DNA from: Chrysopilus asiliformis
Taxonomy: Eukaryota > Arthropoda > Insecta > Diptera > Rhagionidae
Assembly: GCA_964034945.1 (NCBI GenBank)
Contig: OZ035960.1
Location: forward strand, 64,527,970 to 64,591,969
Reading direction: 5' to 3'
Length of the DNA stretch: 64,000 nt
Part shown: piece after piece, positions 49,681-60,165 of the stretch
How positions within the stretch are numbered: position 1 is the stretch's first letter
How the letters are laid out: the number at the start of each line of letters is the position of its first letter
Notes under the pieces: model-generated
Told to the model about the DNA's origin: nothing
The model's database searches: none
Seen by the model: only the letters and a program-made list of their open reading frames with translations
Program-made: the position numbers and the translations under genes

Positions 49681-50226
49681 TATACCCGTATGGTGAAACC
49701 AAAGGGTATATTAACTTTGCCTTACCGTTTGTAACGCCAAGATCCCGTCATCGCACAAAAAAATGAATTACACCAGTGTGTTTAAAATGATAAAAATATT
49801 TAATTTTTGCATGTCCGTCCGTCTGTCCGTCTGTCCGTCTGTCTGTCCGTCTGTCTGTCTGTCCGTCTGTCTGTCTGTCTGTGGCGCGGATTGCGGGCGC
49901 ACGGATTGAGCTAGAGACCTAAAAGTTTGCACAGATCCGTTTTTCATAAAATGCGAGGCTAAGTTCGTTAATGGGCAAAAATGGACCATTAGGGGGGGTA
50001 CCCCCCATACGAACGAAATCGTTTTTTGTAAATATCTCAAAAACGGTGCATTTTATCAAAAAAGTCCAAGAACAAAAGTTATTTAGGATATGATTCTACA
50101 TAAATCTCCTATACATCAAAATCCGATTGGAATAAATTTTAAAAAATCTTATTGGAAAGTTTGACTTCAAATTGGAATTTTGGTATAACTGTTCGAATTT
50201 TGATACGAATATCACCATACGGGTCT
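49681..50226. mobile_element. DINE-1/mini-me-like element with (GTCY)n core
   Basis: ACCCGTATGGTGA at 49684-49696 and its complement at 50212-50224 form subterminal inverted repeats. A (GTCY)n microsatellite occupies 49812-49881. Small dispersed elements with a GTCY tract are known from flies as mini-me and INE/DINE-1 (Helentron relatives). It lies just upstream of HARBI1-like exons. Confidence 0.65.
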
Positions 50227-50259
50227 CCAATGATTGCCAGATTGGCAATTATAGCTTTT

Positions 50260-50790
50260 GTTATGTTTCCTTTTACCAAAGACAATGGATTCCGCAGTAT
50301 CCATTTATTATTACCTTAGGAGGAATCAAATGAATGCGAATAATGAGGCGAAATCTATGGGACGCGTCAGATCCTTTTGCGATACTATTAATGTTCAAAT
50401 AGTAATAATTTTGTCTATAAAGTCCACAAAAATGTAACTCGTTATTATGTTTCAGATATGTGATGAACATTTAAGAATTTTAAATTTGAATGAACGTTAT
50501 CCTGGATCTTCTCATGATGCATATATTTGGGCGAATAGCTTAGCATCTATCCACATCGAGAGGCTGTATGGAAATTTTGATCATTTGTGTAATTTGAACC
50601 AAAGTTTTATATTGTAACTTTTAACCTCCAAAGTTTTATGTTGTAACTTTTAACTTTTTAACTTGTTATAACTAGCTAATGAACTTTTTTAGGAGACTCT
50701 GGATACCCTCTGGAACCTCATTTATTGACACCAATGAGGAATCCTACTGATGAAAGACAGCGTCGTTATAATGAGGTCCATAGCATATTT
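50260..50790 (+). pseudogene. Harbinger/HARBI1-like nuclease, catalytic region exons
   Basis: Exon up to 50401 (…DTINVQ), a 54-bp intron 50402-50455 (GTAATA to TTTCAG), then ICDEHLRILNLNERYPGSSH and DAYIWANSLASIHIERLYG, a further gap (50610-50692, probably an intron) and GDSGYPLEPHLLTP with RRYNEVHS. These are the conserved centre and the second catalytic Asp of Harbinger nucleases. Upstream and downstream parts are missing or unreadable, and stops occur, so it is a pseudogene. It is not the missing half of the 6324 copy by any evidence seen. Confidence 0.75.
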
Positions 50791-50929
50791 TTTAATTTTT
50801 TTTTCTTTAATAACGATCGGCAAAACACTCACACAAACTGTTTCCACCACCTTATAAAGCAAGTGAATTCCATTGGAAATATCGATAACAACGTTGTAAA
50901 TGTGGAATAGATTTCCAGACGTCAAAACA

Positions 50930-51535
50930 TTAGTGTTACCCGAGTGAAGGAAATCGCATTGGAAGTCAAACCTGCATTAGTGTGCATTATCCGCCAACAC
51001 AATTAAAAGAAAGTTGAATATGTGCACATAAATCGCTTGTCGATAATTATCGACAGTTCCGTCAGAATCCCTATACAGAACTTTAATGCTGGGAGCGAAA
51101 TATCGCTCTCTTACTAATGAAATACATACTTATATATGTGTGTGCATCATATCCAACAGCCATCGCTCGAGGCTTTCATTCATTTTTATGCGAAAAAAAC
51201 AAACCGCTTTGAACAAGGAGCGAAAACTTAAATAGAAATCATTTTTGTTCCCAATAACGAGAGTCGGAAACCACAGCAAACGCTTTTGCCGTTAAGAGCG
51301 AAACTTTTAAGAACGAAAAGAGCGAAAAGAACGAAATAACATGACATCCAATACATCAGATTCAATACACACAAAGGAGGAGCATAAAAAGCATAGTTAA
51401 ACTATAGTTAGGAAACCTAGGGATTTTTCCGTATACCTACGTTGGAGTAAAGATAACCGATATACTCGTGGACGCAGTTTTTCTTTCTTTCCTATGCGTA
51501 AATTACCAACAAAACACAACACATGTAAAACCTAG
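50930..51535. other. unassigned sequence, no gene recognised
   Basis: Contains GGAGCGAAAA/GAGCGAAA repeats at 51090-51330 and CGCTTTGAAC at 51211, whose inverse GTTCAAAGCG is at 48837, hinting at a further degraded element. No protein is supported. Confidence 0.3.
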
Positions 51536-51539
51536 CCAC

Positions 51540-51610
51540 ATTTTCATACACCACCAACACATGCAATCTTCCGAAAATCTTCCGCTGGCGGTTCGGGGCG
51601 CAGCCCCTAG
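51540..51610 (+). mobile_element. Helitron 3' end (second copy)
   Basis: Plus strand GGTTCGGGGCGCAGCCCC then TAG, followed by T. Same terminus as at 7516 (one loop base differs). The 5' end of this copy cannot be placed; it may include part of 51360-51540. Confidence 0.6.
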
Positions 51611-52085
51611 TTAATATAAATAACGAAAAAGAACAAAAAGTACATGTATCACTTTTTCACCAATTATAATTAAATAAAACAATGAACAGTGAAACATGGA
51701 AATTAAATAAATAAATTAAATAAAAATTATGTCGTCGATATTGTTAAAAATAATTGTGTCCAGAATCAGGACAACCGGCTTTGTAAATGTTAAAAAAAAA
51801 TTTTGTGTCAAATTTAAACATTATTGCTCAATTCCTCTTTAGGAGAGCACAGTAGGTTTCATTTATGTTTTCAGTGTCCGCTCTTTTATTGATTGTATCG
51901 TTAGATTGGTAAATGTGTCCAATGAGTATTAGCTGTATCTGGCATGCCAGGATAGAGGTAAACTGTCGTAACTACACTTACAACTGTTTACCTCTAAAGG
52001 CGTAATCTTGATGGAGTCGTAAGTGGCACTTACGAGTGTTTACCTCTAGAAGGCGTATTTCCTGATGGAGTTTTAAGGACAGTTT
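51611..52085. other. spacer with two diverged 54-bp direct repeats
   Basis: GTTTACCTCTAAAGGCGTAA and TTGATGGAGT at about 51988-52022 recur as GTTTACCTCTAGAAGGCGTA and CTGATGGAGT at about 52039-52073. The rest is AT-rich without a recognised gene. Confidence 0.5.
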
Positions 52086-54259
52086 GAAGCGAAACGACTT
52101 TGGCGGGCTTCAAGTCGTTCACTTCTATTTTTTTTTGGTTTGGTTTCTTCTCAGATGCATATCAGAACGTCCATCAGCGATTCTGAAACGGAAAATGATT
52201 AACCACAAAGAGACGTGTCCAAATACAAAAAGAAAAAGGATACTTATCTGATAATCCGGGGATATTTTGTTTGTTTTTCTTCTCCTGTCCATTGTTGATG
52301 GTGGATATGGGCAGCTTGATATCAGCGGTGTACAGCAGTCAGTTTGAATACCTAAAATCTAACCCAGAAATGTATGAATAACCAAATAAATAAGTTCTCT
52401 TACATAGAAAAACGATCACCATAAGTTGTACTAAACAAATTCCATCATGCAATTTTCGTAAAATCGAGTTTGGTCGATTTTTGTTTACACCCACTTAACC
52501 CACTTAACCTCAAAATTTTCAAACGCGAATTAAAAACAAACCCTCATAGAAGGACGACTTAACAAACATTTACGGCAACCACTGAAAACATAACTTTCGA
52601 CGAGTCACAAATATAGAACACGAAATCAAAATTTTTTTTAATTTTTTTTATGTTTATAAGAGGAGGGGAAATTCGCGAAGTTTTGCGCGGGAAAAGTTAC
52701 TGGCGGGTGGCCGCCCGAAAAGCGTACTGAGCGCCCTCCCGTATTTTTTTTGTTCTTTTTATGCTGGTTAGCTGGGAGTTATGAAAAAGGGTCGAAAAAA
52801 AACTGCTGAAATGGTCATAGAGGGAAAAGGAATTGTTTACGTTTAATTAAGGATGGAATGGGTTGATCAATATTCTGGGCAAAAGGTTTTACCTTGTTTT
52901 TCCGCCAGTTTCCGGTTAGCGGAAACCGCTTTTGGGTTGGAGGAGCTGCGCGAAAAACGGGGATTCGAAAAAAAGATTTCGTAGAGTTCGGATCGATTTT
53001 CGCTGTTTTTTTCTGAAAATTTTAAAAGAAAGAATTTCAAAATTTTATTTTTTATTTTTTTACTTACCGAGTTGAAGGTTGTGATTTGTTCTGTGAAAAA
53101 CGAAAGGAGCATCGTTGGATATTTTTTCCCTCGTCGCAGGAACTGAAGCGCTGCAAATTTTCCGAGCACACACAGGAACTTTTCTTTGTTTCCATATCTC
53201 CAGGAAGTATTTTTTTATTATTTTCTCTTGCACTTATATTTTGAATTATTTTTTTTTTCTATAATTTTGGTTAATGGGTTCTTTTTTCATATTTATAATT
53301 TTTTTAGTTTAAGTTTTTTTTTTTTTTACTTCTAAGAAAGAAAGAAAGAAAGAAAAGGGTGAACAATACGTTGAGAAGGGAGAAGAGTGGGGAAATCACT
53401 GTCACGGTTTTCTTTTATAGTTTTATTTCACTCTTTTGGTTCTAGTTTTTCATTTTTTTTCATTTTCATTTAGTTTTTTTTATTCACTGGCACTTGCGAT
53501 TCATTTTATTTTCCAAATTACCATTTTGGTTTTTTTTTAATTTTCTTATTTTTTTTCACTACGAATATTAAGTTCTTTTTTAACGCGCTCGACTGATCCG
53601 TATTTTTGTTTGGGCACTAACATTTTTTCCGAGTTGCGCGGCAGTAACATCTTGAATTTAATTAAATTTTTGCACAATCACAAAACAAAACAAAACAAAC
53701 GTCAAACACTCGGCAAAACACGTGCGTGTCGCGAATCGAAAGAACTCGATGATGATCGCCAATTTGACGTTAATGTCATCGACATAACGATCAAATCGCG
53801 AGCTGTACGGGCACCTGAGAGTTCCTACGTAAAAATAATAAGGATTTCTCGGTAGCTTTTGGGGTGTTCACATTGGGAGTTTTTAATTTTGCATTAGAGT
53901 ACCTCTATAGTAGAGTGAAGCACAAGAATTGGTGGTATTTTTGCGCGATTTCTTTATCTTTCATATATTTTGCTGCTGTTATAAAATTATATTAAGTCAA
54001 TTGCTAGTCTAAACTATGTTTAGATAAATACTTTTTAAAAGAAGGGGTTGTCATGTGGTGATGGTCGAATGTGGAAAACAGTATGCATGCGGTGTGTAAA
54101 TTGTTTTTTTGAACTGGTTTATATTGCAGAATATTTTTTTCAAGCTCTTTTACAGTTGGCCGAACTCTGGCGATTTAATGCCAAATCTGGGTACCGGGAA
54201 TAACTGCATAGCCGACAACGTAAAAGAGAGAATGATTAAGCGAAAGTGATTTCGTTACA
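52086..54259 (+). repeat. 5' LTR (2174 bp)
   Basis: Starts TGAAGCGAAACGACTTTGGC and ends TTTCGTTACA. It contains GAAA repeats (53335-53355), long T-runs and a CAAAA repeat. Short open frames in it recur in the other LTR and are not genes. The promoter position is not evident. Confidence 0.95.
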
Positions 54260-54260
54260 A

Positions 54261-54279
54261 TGGCGCCCGAGCAGGGACC
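54261..54279 (+). other. primer-binding site, tRNA-Lys type
   Basis: TGGCGCCCGAGCAGGGACC, one base after the LTR. Confidence 0.85.
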
Positions 54280-55411
54280 TGAAGGATATAACCTTGAGGT
54301 TTCCGTTTTATTTGTTTTGAACGTGTTCGTATGAATTTTGAATATGTATGTTGTGTGACCTTTTTGTCCAACCATGAGAAAACTGGCAGTCGTAAGTCTG
54401 GTGACCCTAGAACTTGGGATATGTTCAGAGTGTGGAGTGCTTGGTACTGTTTACGAGTAGCTGGTTAGCGATTGACGCCCAGGTAATAAACTGCCTTTGT
54501 GGTGTTGACACGCTATTCTGTGCGAAAGAGGTATTGAGACGTGGAGGAAAGGTTGCATAAGCGCGTACGTCATTTAGTAAAGATGGTAGTTTGAATGGTT
54601 TAAGGTAATGGTAGCATATAGCTCGTTTTGAGTGTTTCAGGATCTCGTCGAGTAGGTGGAATACCTGGATAGGATAGTCATCGATGGTGTGCTTACCTGT
54701 CAGTGCAGGGTTCCAACGAAAGAAATGTGAATGAAGGCTTGAAAGCGGGTTATGTGTGAGTATGTGAATTGGGCTGAGTATGGTTAATGCAAATGGGATG
54801 AAAGGGTGGTGCTTCAGGTGTGAGTTTGCGATCTGTCAGAGTTCTGGACTGGTATGAGCTATTGGTGTTGGAACGGAGTGAATTGTGTGTAAATGCGCAT
54901 GCTGTGTTTCGCAGAGTGTTTGTCCGATCATGATGACCCCTACTTATCTTATGAATTTAAAAAAAAAAAATAATATAGATAGTAATAAATAACAGTAAAT
55001 AGCGAAAGGGAGGAAGAAAGAAAAAAGAAATAATTGAAGCGCTGAGGGTGATATGTGAAGGGAAGGAAATCGGTAAAGTCGTTTTTTTTTATTTAATACT
55101 GGTTAATACGGTATTGTACTCATAGAGTGTGGATTTTCACTTCTTTGGTTTTTTGGAATCAGAGTCGCTATTGTTAGTCTCTTTTTTTTAGTAGTGGTAA
55201 AACGGAGAAAGAGTGAAGGAGGAAGTAAGAAGAAGGAAGGGGAGAGAGGAGTTAAATATAATTCGAGGTATTACGTTTAGCGTTTTTACTTTCTGTTTCT
55301 TTCGCAAGAAATTGTTTTTGGGATCGTTTAGACACATATTTTTTTTTTTGGTAGGGGAAGATTGTTTCTTGTTTTTGTTTGGTTTTTTTTTAAAGCCGAT
55401 TAGTCGCAACC
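54280..55411 (+). other. long untranslated leader of the LTR element
   Basis: 1.13 kb between primer site and gag. G-rich and T-rich tracts with no long frame in the gag orientation. It likely carries packaging signals by analogy with other LTR elements; no specific structure is claimed. Confidence 0.6.
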
Positions 55412-56974
55412 ATGAGGCATTTGCGTAAAATCGATATTCGCCGTTTGGAAGAAACGGAAGTGGAAATTGAAAGGAAAGTACGCGATATCACTGCAGAAGG
55501 TGAAGAGGGTTTAGTAGAACTGGAACAAATGGTAGACGAGGAGGTCAGGGATTTAACCAGGTGGCCGACCAGAACGCACAACTCCAAAGCGCCTAGTCGC
55601 GAACTAGTTGCGTGTGCAGATTTTTCGAAATATGTATTACTTAGATTAAATGCGGGCACAGATGAAGAAGAGTTGTGGGTACTTGCTGCAAAGGTTCGGC
55701 ATTATATGGATAGGGCCGAGCGAATTTGCAATAGTTCGCCGACTTACAAAGATCAAGCTGCGAAGGGGGTAGAGACTCTGGCGTGTTTTATGGATCAGAT
55801 AGATCAACGGTTGATGGAGAGGGCTGATAATGAAAACGGTTGTGACGTGATAGACTGGGCGGACGTCACTGGGCTTAAAAATGAAGTAAATACCAGGCCT
55901 GGGACCTCTACGTCTACAGGGAACGAGCGCGGAAAGAAAGCATCAACGCCGATGCGAAATGAGTCGCTTTTTTTTACGGATTTCGTGCGAGCTGGACGTC
56001 GAAGACCAAATTGGAACATCAGTTTCAATGGTGGTTCCGATGGTCTCGATGTGAACGAGTTTGTTTATCGTATTGGAGAACTGGCACGAAGAGACCACGT
56101 CCAAGACGATGAATTGATGGCAGTATTGCCGAATTATTTGAAAGGAACTGCTGAAGACTGGTTCTGGATATACTCCAGAAAACATCCAGGAATAACTTGG
56201 CGAGGAATGCAGACTGGTTTACGAGTTAGATTCAGCCGCTGCGAAACTGAAAGAGAATTAAGAAGAGCAGTGGAGTCAAGGAAGCAAAAACACAAAGAAT
56301 CATTCAACAATTTTATATTGGATGTGGAAAAATTAAATGGCCGGCTTCGCAGTCCATTCCGAGACGGTGAATTACTGGAGATCCTGCAGGAGAACATGAA
56401 TCCGGCCCTGAGAAGTGCGACCATGACCAGTTATTTTAGCGAACCTGAAGAGTTGCGAATTATCTGTCAACGCTTGGAGAAGTTATGGTCGAAGTCGGGA
56501 TACGATCCAAGACAGTTGTGTTCTCCGCAGTTGAGAGCTGCAGAAGTGATACATGCAGATGAATCTAACAACAACGAGCATGAGAGGGCAATTTTTCAAG
56601 TCAGCGAAATATCGCGCAGACCTTGGGAGACGCGCAAGGGTCCGCAAAAATCTAATACTGCAGAGTCGAGTGGATCGTTTAGCAACCGTCCTTCAACCTC
56701 TCAGCGAAGTTTTATGATCTGCTGGAACTGCCGAGACATGGGACACGGGTATCCTGACTGCCCCAAGCCTCACCAAGGTACTTTTTGTTATGGGTGTGGG
56801 AAGGCCGGAGTATTGAAGCGGAATTGCGTAGCGTGTACTGCTAATCGGGAGGAAAACATGTCGACGAACGCGAGAAGCAGTGGGACGCCGCGTTCGGTGG
56901 ACACTCCAAGACGTCCCAACGCACTGGAGACAGTGGAGGCTGCGTCGAATACGGAGCCAGCAGCGCACCGTTAA
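55412..56974 (+). CDS. gag: Gag of the Ulysses/Osvaldo-like element
   Basis: 520 codons from ATG 55412. Acidic, helical N-terminus (RKIDIRRLEETEVEIERKVR). The central capsid-type region has WNISFNGGSDGLDVNEFVYR, NYLKGTAEDWFW and SFNNFILDVEKLNGRL, the retrotransposon Gag fold with its conserved Trp. Two zinc knuckles follow at about 436-475 (CWNCRDMGHGYPDC and CYGCGKAGVLKRNC). The stop at 56972 is overlapped by the pol frame, which is -1 relative to gag, so -1 frameshifting is the likely route to Gag-Pol. No break is seen. Confidence 0.92.
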   Translation: MRHLRKIDIRRLEETEVEIERKVRDITAEGEEGLVELEQMVDEEVRDLTRWPTRTHNSKAPSRELVACADFSKYVLLRLNAGTDEEELWVLAAKVRHYMDRAERICNSSPTYKDQAAKGVETLACFMDQIDQRLMERADNENGCDVIDWADVTGLKNEVNTRPGTSTSTGNERGKKASTPMRNESLFFTDFVRAGRRRPNWNISFNGGSDGLDVNEFVYRIGELARRDHVQDDELMAVLPNYLKGTAEDWFWIYSRKHPGITWRGMQTGLRVRFSRCETERELRRAVESRKQKHKESFNNFILDVEKLNGRLRSPFRDGELLEILQENMNPALRSATMTSYFSEPEELRIICQRLEKLWSKSGYDPRQLCSPQLRAAEVIHADESNNNEHERAIFQVSEISRRPWETRKGPQKSNTAESSGSFSNRPSTSQRSFMICWNCRDMGHGYPDCPKPHQGTFCYGCGKAGVLKRNCVACTANREENMSTNARSSGTPRSVDTPRRPNALETVEAASNTEPAAHR

Positions 56975-56985
56975 CAAGCGAGGAG

Positions 56986-59900
56986 ATGTCGCACAGTCGG
57001 TACTGGAAAGAAAGACGAGACATAAAACAAGCAGTACTAGCCGCCAGTACGATACATCTTTCTAGTATCGATACTAGGCCTTATGCGACAGTAAAATTGG
57101 GTGACGTGGAGTTCAGGGGATTATTAGACAGCGGTGCGTCGGTCAGTATTTTGGGATTAGGGGCGCTAGAGTTCTTGAGGGAACATAATATTGAAATTCG
57201 GGGTGTTAATTCAAGCGTTCGTACTGCCGACGGTACCGCGAATCAGGTATTAGGGTATTGTAATTTAGTTACAACGTATGAAGGTAAGGTATGCAATGTT
57301 CGTTATCACATAGTGCCAAGTTTGGCCGAGAGATTATATTTAGGTATTGATTTTTGGGAAATTTTTGGTATTCGTCCCGTGATGGTCGAATCATTAGAGC
57401 CGGATCAAGTAAATAGGACTCCTACACATGAGCTATCAGCTGAAAACCGTGCAGAGTTAGAAGAGGTGATAGCGCTTTTTCCGTCGTATTCCAAGAATGG
57501 TCTAGGGAAAACGACGATCGAGGAACACTTTATCGATGTGGGAAATACAAAACCAATAAAACAGCGTCATTACCCCATCTCGCCAGCTGTTCAGAAAGAG
57601 TTAGACACCGAATTACAGCGTATGCTGGACATGGGGGTGATTGAAGTCAGTAACAGCGCTTGGAGTTCGCCAATGGTGCTTGTAAGGAAGTCAAATGGTA
57701 AGATCAGGGCTTGCTTGGACTCCAGGAAACTGAACGCGGTCACAAAGAAGGATGCATACCCGCTACCACACATCGAGGGTCTATTGAGTCGGCTCCAGGA
57801 GACGAAATTTATCTCAAGCCTTGATTTAAAGGACGCCTTTTGGCAAATCCCTTTGGATCCTACCTCAAGAGAGAAAACAGCGTTTACCGTCGCTGGTAGG
57901 CCATTGTATCAGTTTACAGTTATGCCGTTCGGGCTCTGCAATGCCGCGCAAAGGATGTCCAGATTAATGGACAAAGTCATCCCCCATGAGTTGAGAGACA
58001 GAGTGTTTGTTTATCTGGATGATCTTCTGGTAATATCAGCTACCATGGAAGAACATCTGGGTTTGCTTAAACAAGTAGCCAGCCATTTGCAAAAAGCGAA
58101 TTTGACGATAAATGTGGAGAAAAGCCGGTTTGTTTTAAAAGAGATAAAGTATCTTGGTCATATAGTGGGAGAAAATGGCGTTCGTCCAGATCCGGAAAAG
58201 GTGTCAGCCATATTGGATTTTCCCTCACCAACCACAGTGAGACAAGTGCGAAGGTTGATGGGTATGGCAGGTTGGTATAGACGGTTTATACCAAACTTCG
58301 CGTCTGTAACGTCTGCAATTACTGACTTGCTGAAGAAGGGTCAGAAGTTTCGATGGACCGTAGAAGCACAGCAGGCCTTTGAACAGTTGAAAACAGTTTT
58401 GTCCACAGAACCGTTTTTAGTTCATCCCGATTTTAACAGGCGTTTTTACATAAGGTGTGACGCGAGTTGCACAGGTTTAGGGAGTGTCCTGTTTCAGTTG
58501 ACTGACAATGGAGACGAGCGTCCGTTAGCATTCATGTCCCAAAAGCTTAATGGGGCTCAAAAGAACTATAGTGTGACTGAATTGGAATGCTTGGCAGCAG
58601 TACTGAGTGTCAAAAAGTTTCGACAATATATAGAGGGTTTCCCTTTTACTATCATTACGGATCATGCCAGTCTAAAATGGCTGATGCAGCAACGCGATCT
58701 AAGTGGCAAATTGGCACGATGGAGTTTGAAACTGCAGGGGTTCGATTTTGATATTGTTCACCAAAAAGGGTCCCGCAATGTGGTACCTGACACGTTGTCA
58801 CGGGTGTTCGAAGACACTCCGGAATTGTTGGTTGAGGAACTGGCTAAATTTGATGATAAACTAGTTTTGGATTCTGAAGGATTCAGTGACCCTGAATATG
58901 TAAGATTCTTGACGGCAGTAACGCAAACACCTGACGTTTATCCAAACTTAATAACGAATGACGAACGGTTGTACATTAGATTGGAGCCAAAGAAAAACGA
59001 ACCTATGAGCAATGTATCGTTGTACAAATTATGGATTCCTCTACCGTTAAGATCTGCTATCATTCGCGATTCTCATGATGCTCCGTTGGCTGCGCATGGT
59101 GGGTTGAAAAAAACATTAGAGCGGATTCGGTGTTTTTATTATTGGCCGAAGATGACTAGAGACGTCGCAGAATTTGTTCGTGCTTGCGAAACCTGCAAAG
59201 CGTCCAAACCCGTGAACAAAATATTAAGGCCACCCATGGGAGAAAGGGTAGATACCGTGAGACCATTTCAAAAATTATATTTGGACTTTTTAGGGCCATA
59301 TGTAAGGTCGAAGAAAGGGAATACGGTGATTCTTGTGTTGGTGGACCATTTTAGCAAGTTCGTTCTGCTGAAAGCGATGCCAAAAGCTACAGCAGCCAAA
59401 ATGGTAGAATATTTATATAAGGAAGTATTCTGCGTTTATGGGTTTCCTGAATTAATCCATACAGACAACGGACCTCAATTCATTTCCAAAGAGTTCAAGA
59501 ATTTCTTACAAATACACGGGGTAAAGCATATGCTTTCAGCATACTATTCTCCACAGGCAAATGCTGCTGAGAGGGTAAACCGTTCTGTTTTAGCAGCTAT
59601 TCGATCTTACATTGGTTCAGACCACCGGAATTGGGAGGATCACTTGCCGGAAATTGGAAGCGCACTCCGTAGTGCATACCACGATTCCATAGGTAATTCT
59701 CCGTATTGCGTTCTTTTTGGGCTGAATTTTATCAATCATGGTGCCGAATATGAGATTTTGAGGAAACTAGATTCTCTAGAAGATTCAGAAGTCGAAGTTA
59801 TTACACGAGAAACTCAACGCAGCCTCGTTCATGCTACCGTAAAACGTTTGTTAGTCAACGCGTACGACAAAAATGTACATAATTATAATCTACGGACGCG

Positions 59901-60099
59901 AGAGAGAACATTTGAGCCTCAACAAACAGTTTTCGTAAGAAACTTTCCCCAAAGTGACGCAAACAAGAAGATTTCGGCTAAATTTTGCGCCAAATTTTTG
60001 AAAGCACGTATTAGGAGAAAGATCGGTAACGTGAATTACGAAATCGAAGACTTCAACGGTAAGCTACTTGGCATCTTTCACGCCAAAGACATTCAATAG
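56986..60099 (+). CDS. pol: Pol of the Ulysses/Osvaldo-like element
   Basis: 1037 codons from the first ATG; the frame is also open upstream across the gag stop. Protease has LLDSGASVSILGLGA (about 45). RT has VLVRKSNGKIRACLDSRKLN, SLDLKDAFWQIPLD and catalytic YLDDLLVIS (about 342). RNase H has IRCDASCTGLGSVLFQ (about 487) and ITDHASLKWLM. The integrase has an HHCC finger (AHGGLK to CETCKASK, about 700-745), LDFLGPY, HTDNGPQFIS and SPQANAAERVN for the DDE triad. No env follows; the stop at 60099 is 53 bp before the polypurine tract. Confidence 0.95.
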   Translation: MSHSRYWKERRDIKQAVLAASTIHLSSIDTRPYATVKLGDVEFRGLLDSGASVSILGLGALEFLREHNIEIRGVNSSVRTADGTANQVLGYCNLVTTYEGKVCNVRYHIVPSLAERLYLGIDFWEIFGIRPVMVESLEPDQVNRTPTHELSAENRAELEEVIALFPSYSKNGLGKTTIEEHFIDVGNTKPIKQRHYPISPAVQKELDTELQRMLDMGVIEVSNSAWSSPMVLVRKSNGKIRACLDSRKLNAVTKKDAYPLPHIEGLLSRLQETKFISSLDLKDAFWQIPLDPTSREKTAFTVAGRPLYQFTVMPFGLCNAAQRMSRLMDKVIPHELRDRVFVYLDDLLVISATMEEHLGLLKQVASHLQKANLTINVEKSRFVLKEIKYLGHIVGENGVRPDPEKVSAILDFPSPTTVRQVRRLMGMAGWYRRFIPNFASVTSAITDLLKKGQKFRWTVEAQQAFEQLKTVLSTEPFLVHPDFNRRFYIRCDASCTGLGSVLFQLTDNGDERPLAFMSQKLNGAQKNYSVTELECLAAVLSVKKFRQYIEGFPFTIITDHASLKWLMQQRDLSGKLARWSLKLQGFDFDIVHQKGSRNVVPDTLSRVFEDTPELLVEELAKFDDKLVLDSEGFSDPEYVRFLTAVTQTPDVYPNLITNDERLYIRLEPKKNEPMSNVSLYKLWIPLPLRSAIIRDSHDAPLAAHGGLKKTLERIRCFYYWPKMTRDVAEFVRACETCKASKPVNKILRPPMGERVDTVRPFQKLYLDFLGPYVRSKKGNTVILVLVDHFSKFVLLKAMPKATAAKMVEYLYKEVFCVYGFPELIHTDNGPQFISKEFKNFLQIHGVKHMLSAYYSPQANAAERVNRSVLAAIRSYIGSDHRNWEDHLPEIGSALRSAYHDSIGNSPYCVLFGLNFINHGAEYEILRKLDSLEDSEVEVITRETQRSLVHATVKRLLVNAYDKNVHNYNLRTRERTFEPQQTVFVRNFPQSDANKKISAKFCAKFLKARIRRKIGNVNYEIEDFNGKLLGIFHAKDIQ

Positions 60100-60151
60100 T
60101 TTTGTGTGTCCACAGGTAGTTTAAGACTTTTTTTTTTCGTTTTTTTTTCCC

Positions 60152-60165
60152 AAACAAGGGGGGTA
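60152..60165 (+). other. polypurine tract
   Basis: ACAAGGGGGGTAA immediately before the 3' LTR; primes plus-strand synthesis in LTR elements. Confidence 0.8.

Noticed and set aside
52867..53855. Frames of 81-100 codons in the long LTR, repeated at 60998-61937
   Set aside because: LTR-internal frames duplicated with the LTR; low complexity and no family.
54261..54279. Primer site resembling that of vertebrate lentiviruses
   Set aside because: It is the common tRNA-Lys primer type. The proteins are gypsy-superfamily Gag and Pol of an insect LTR element, with no lentiviral genes.
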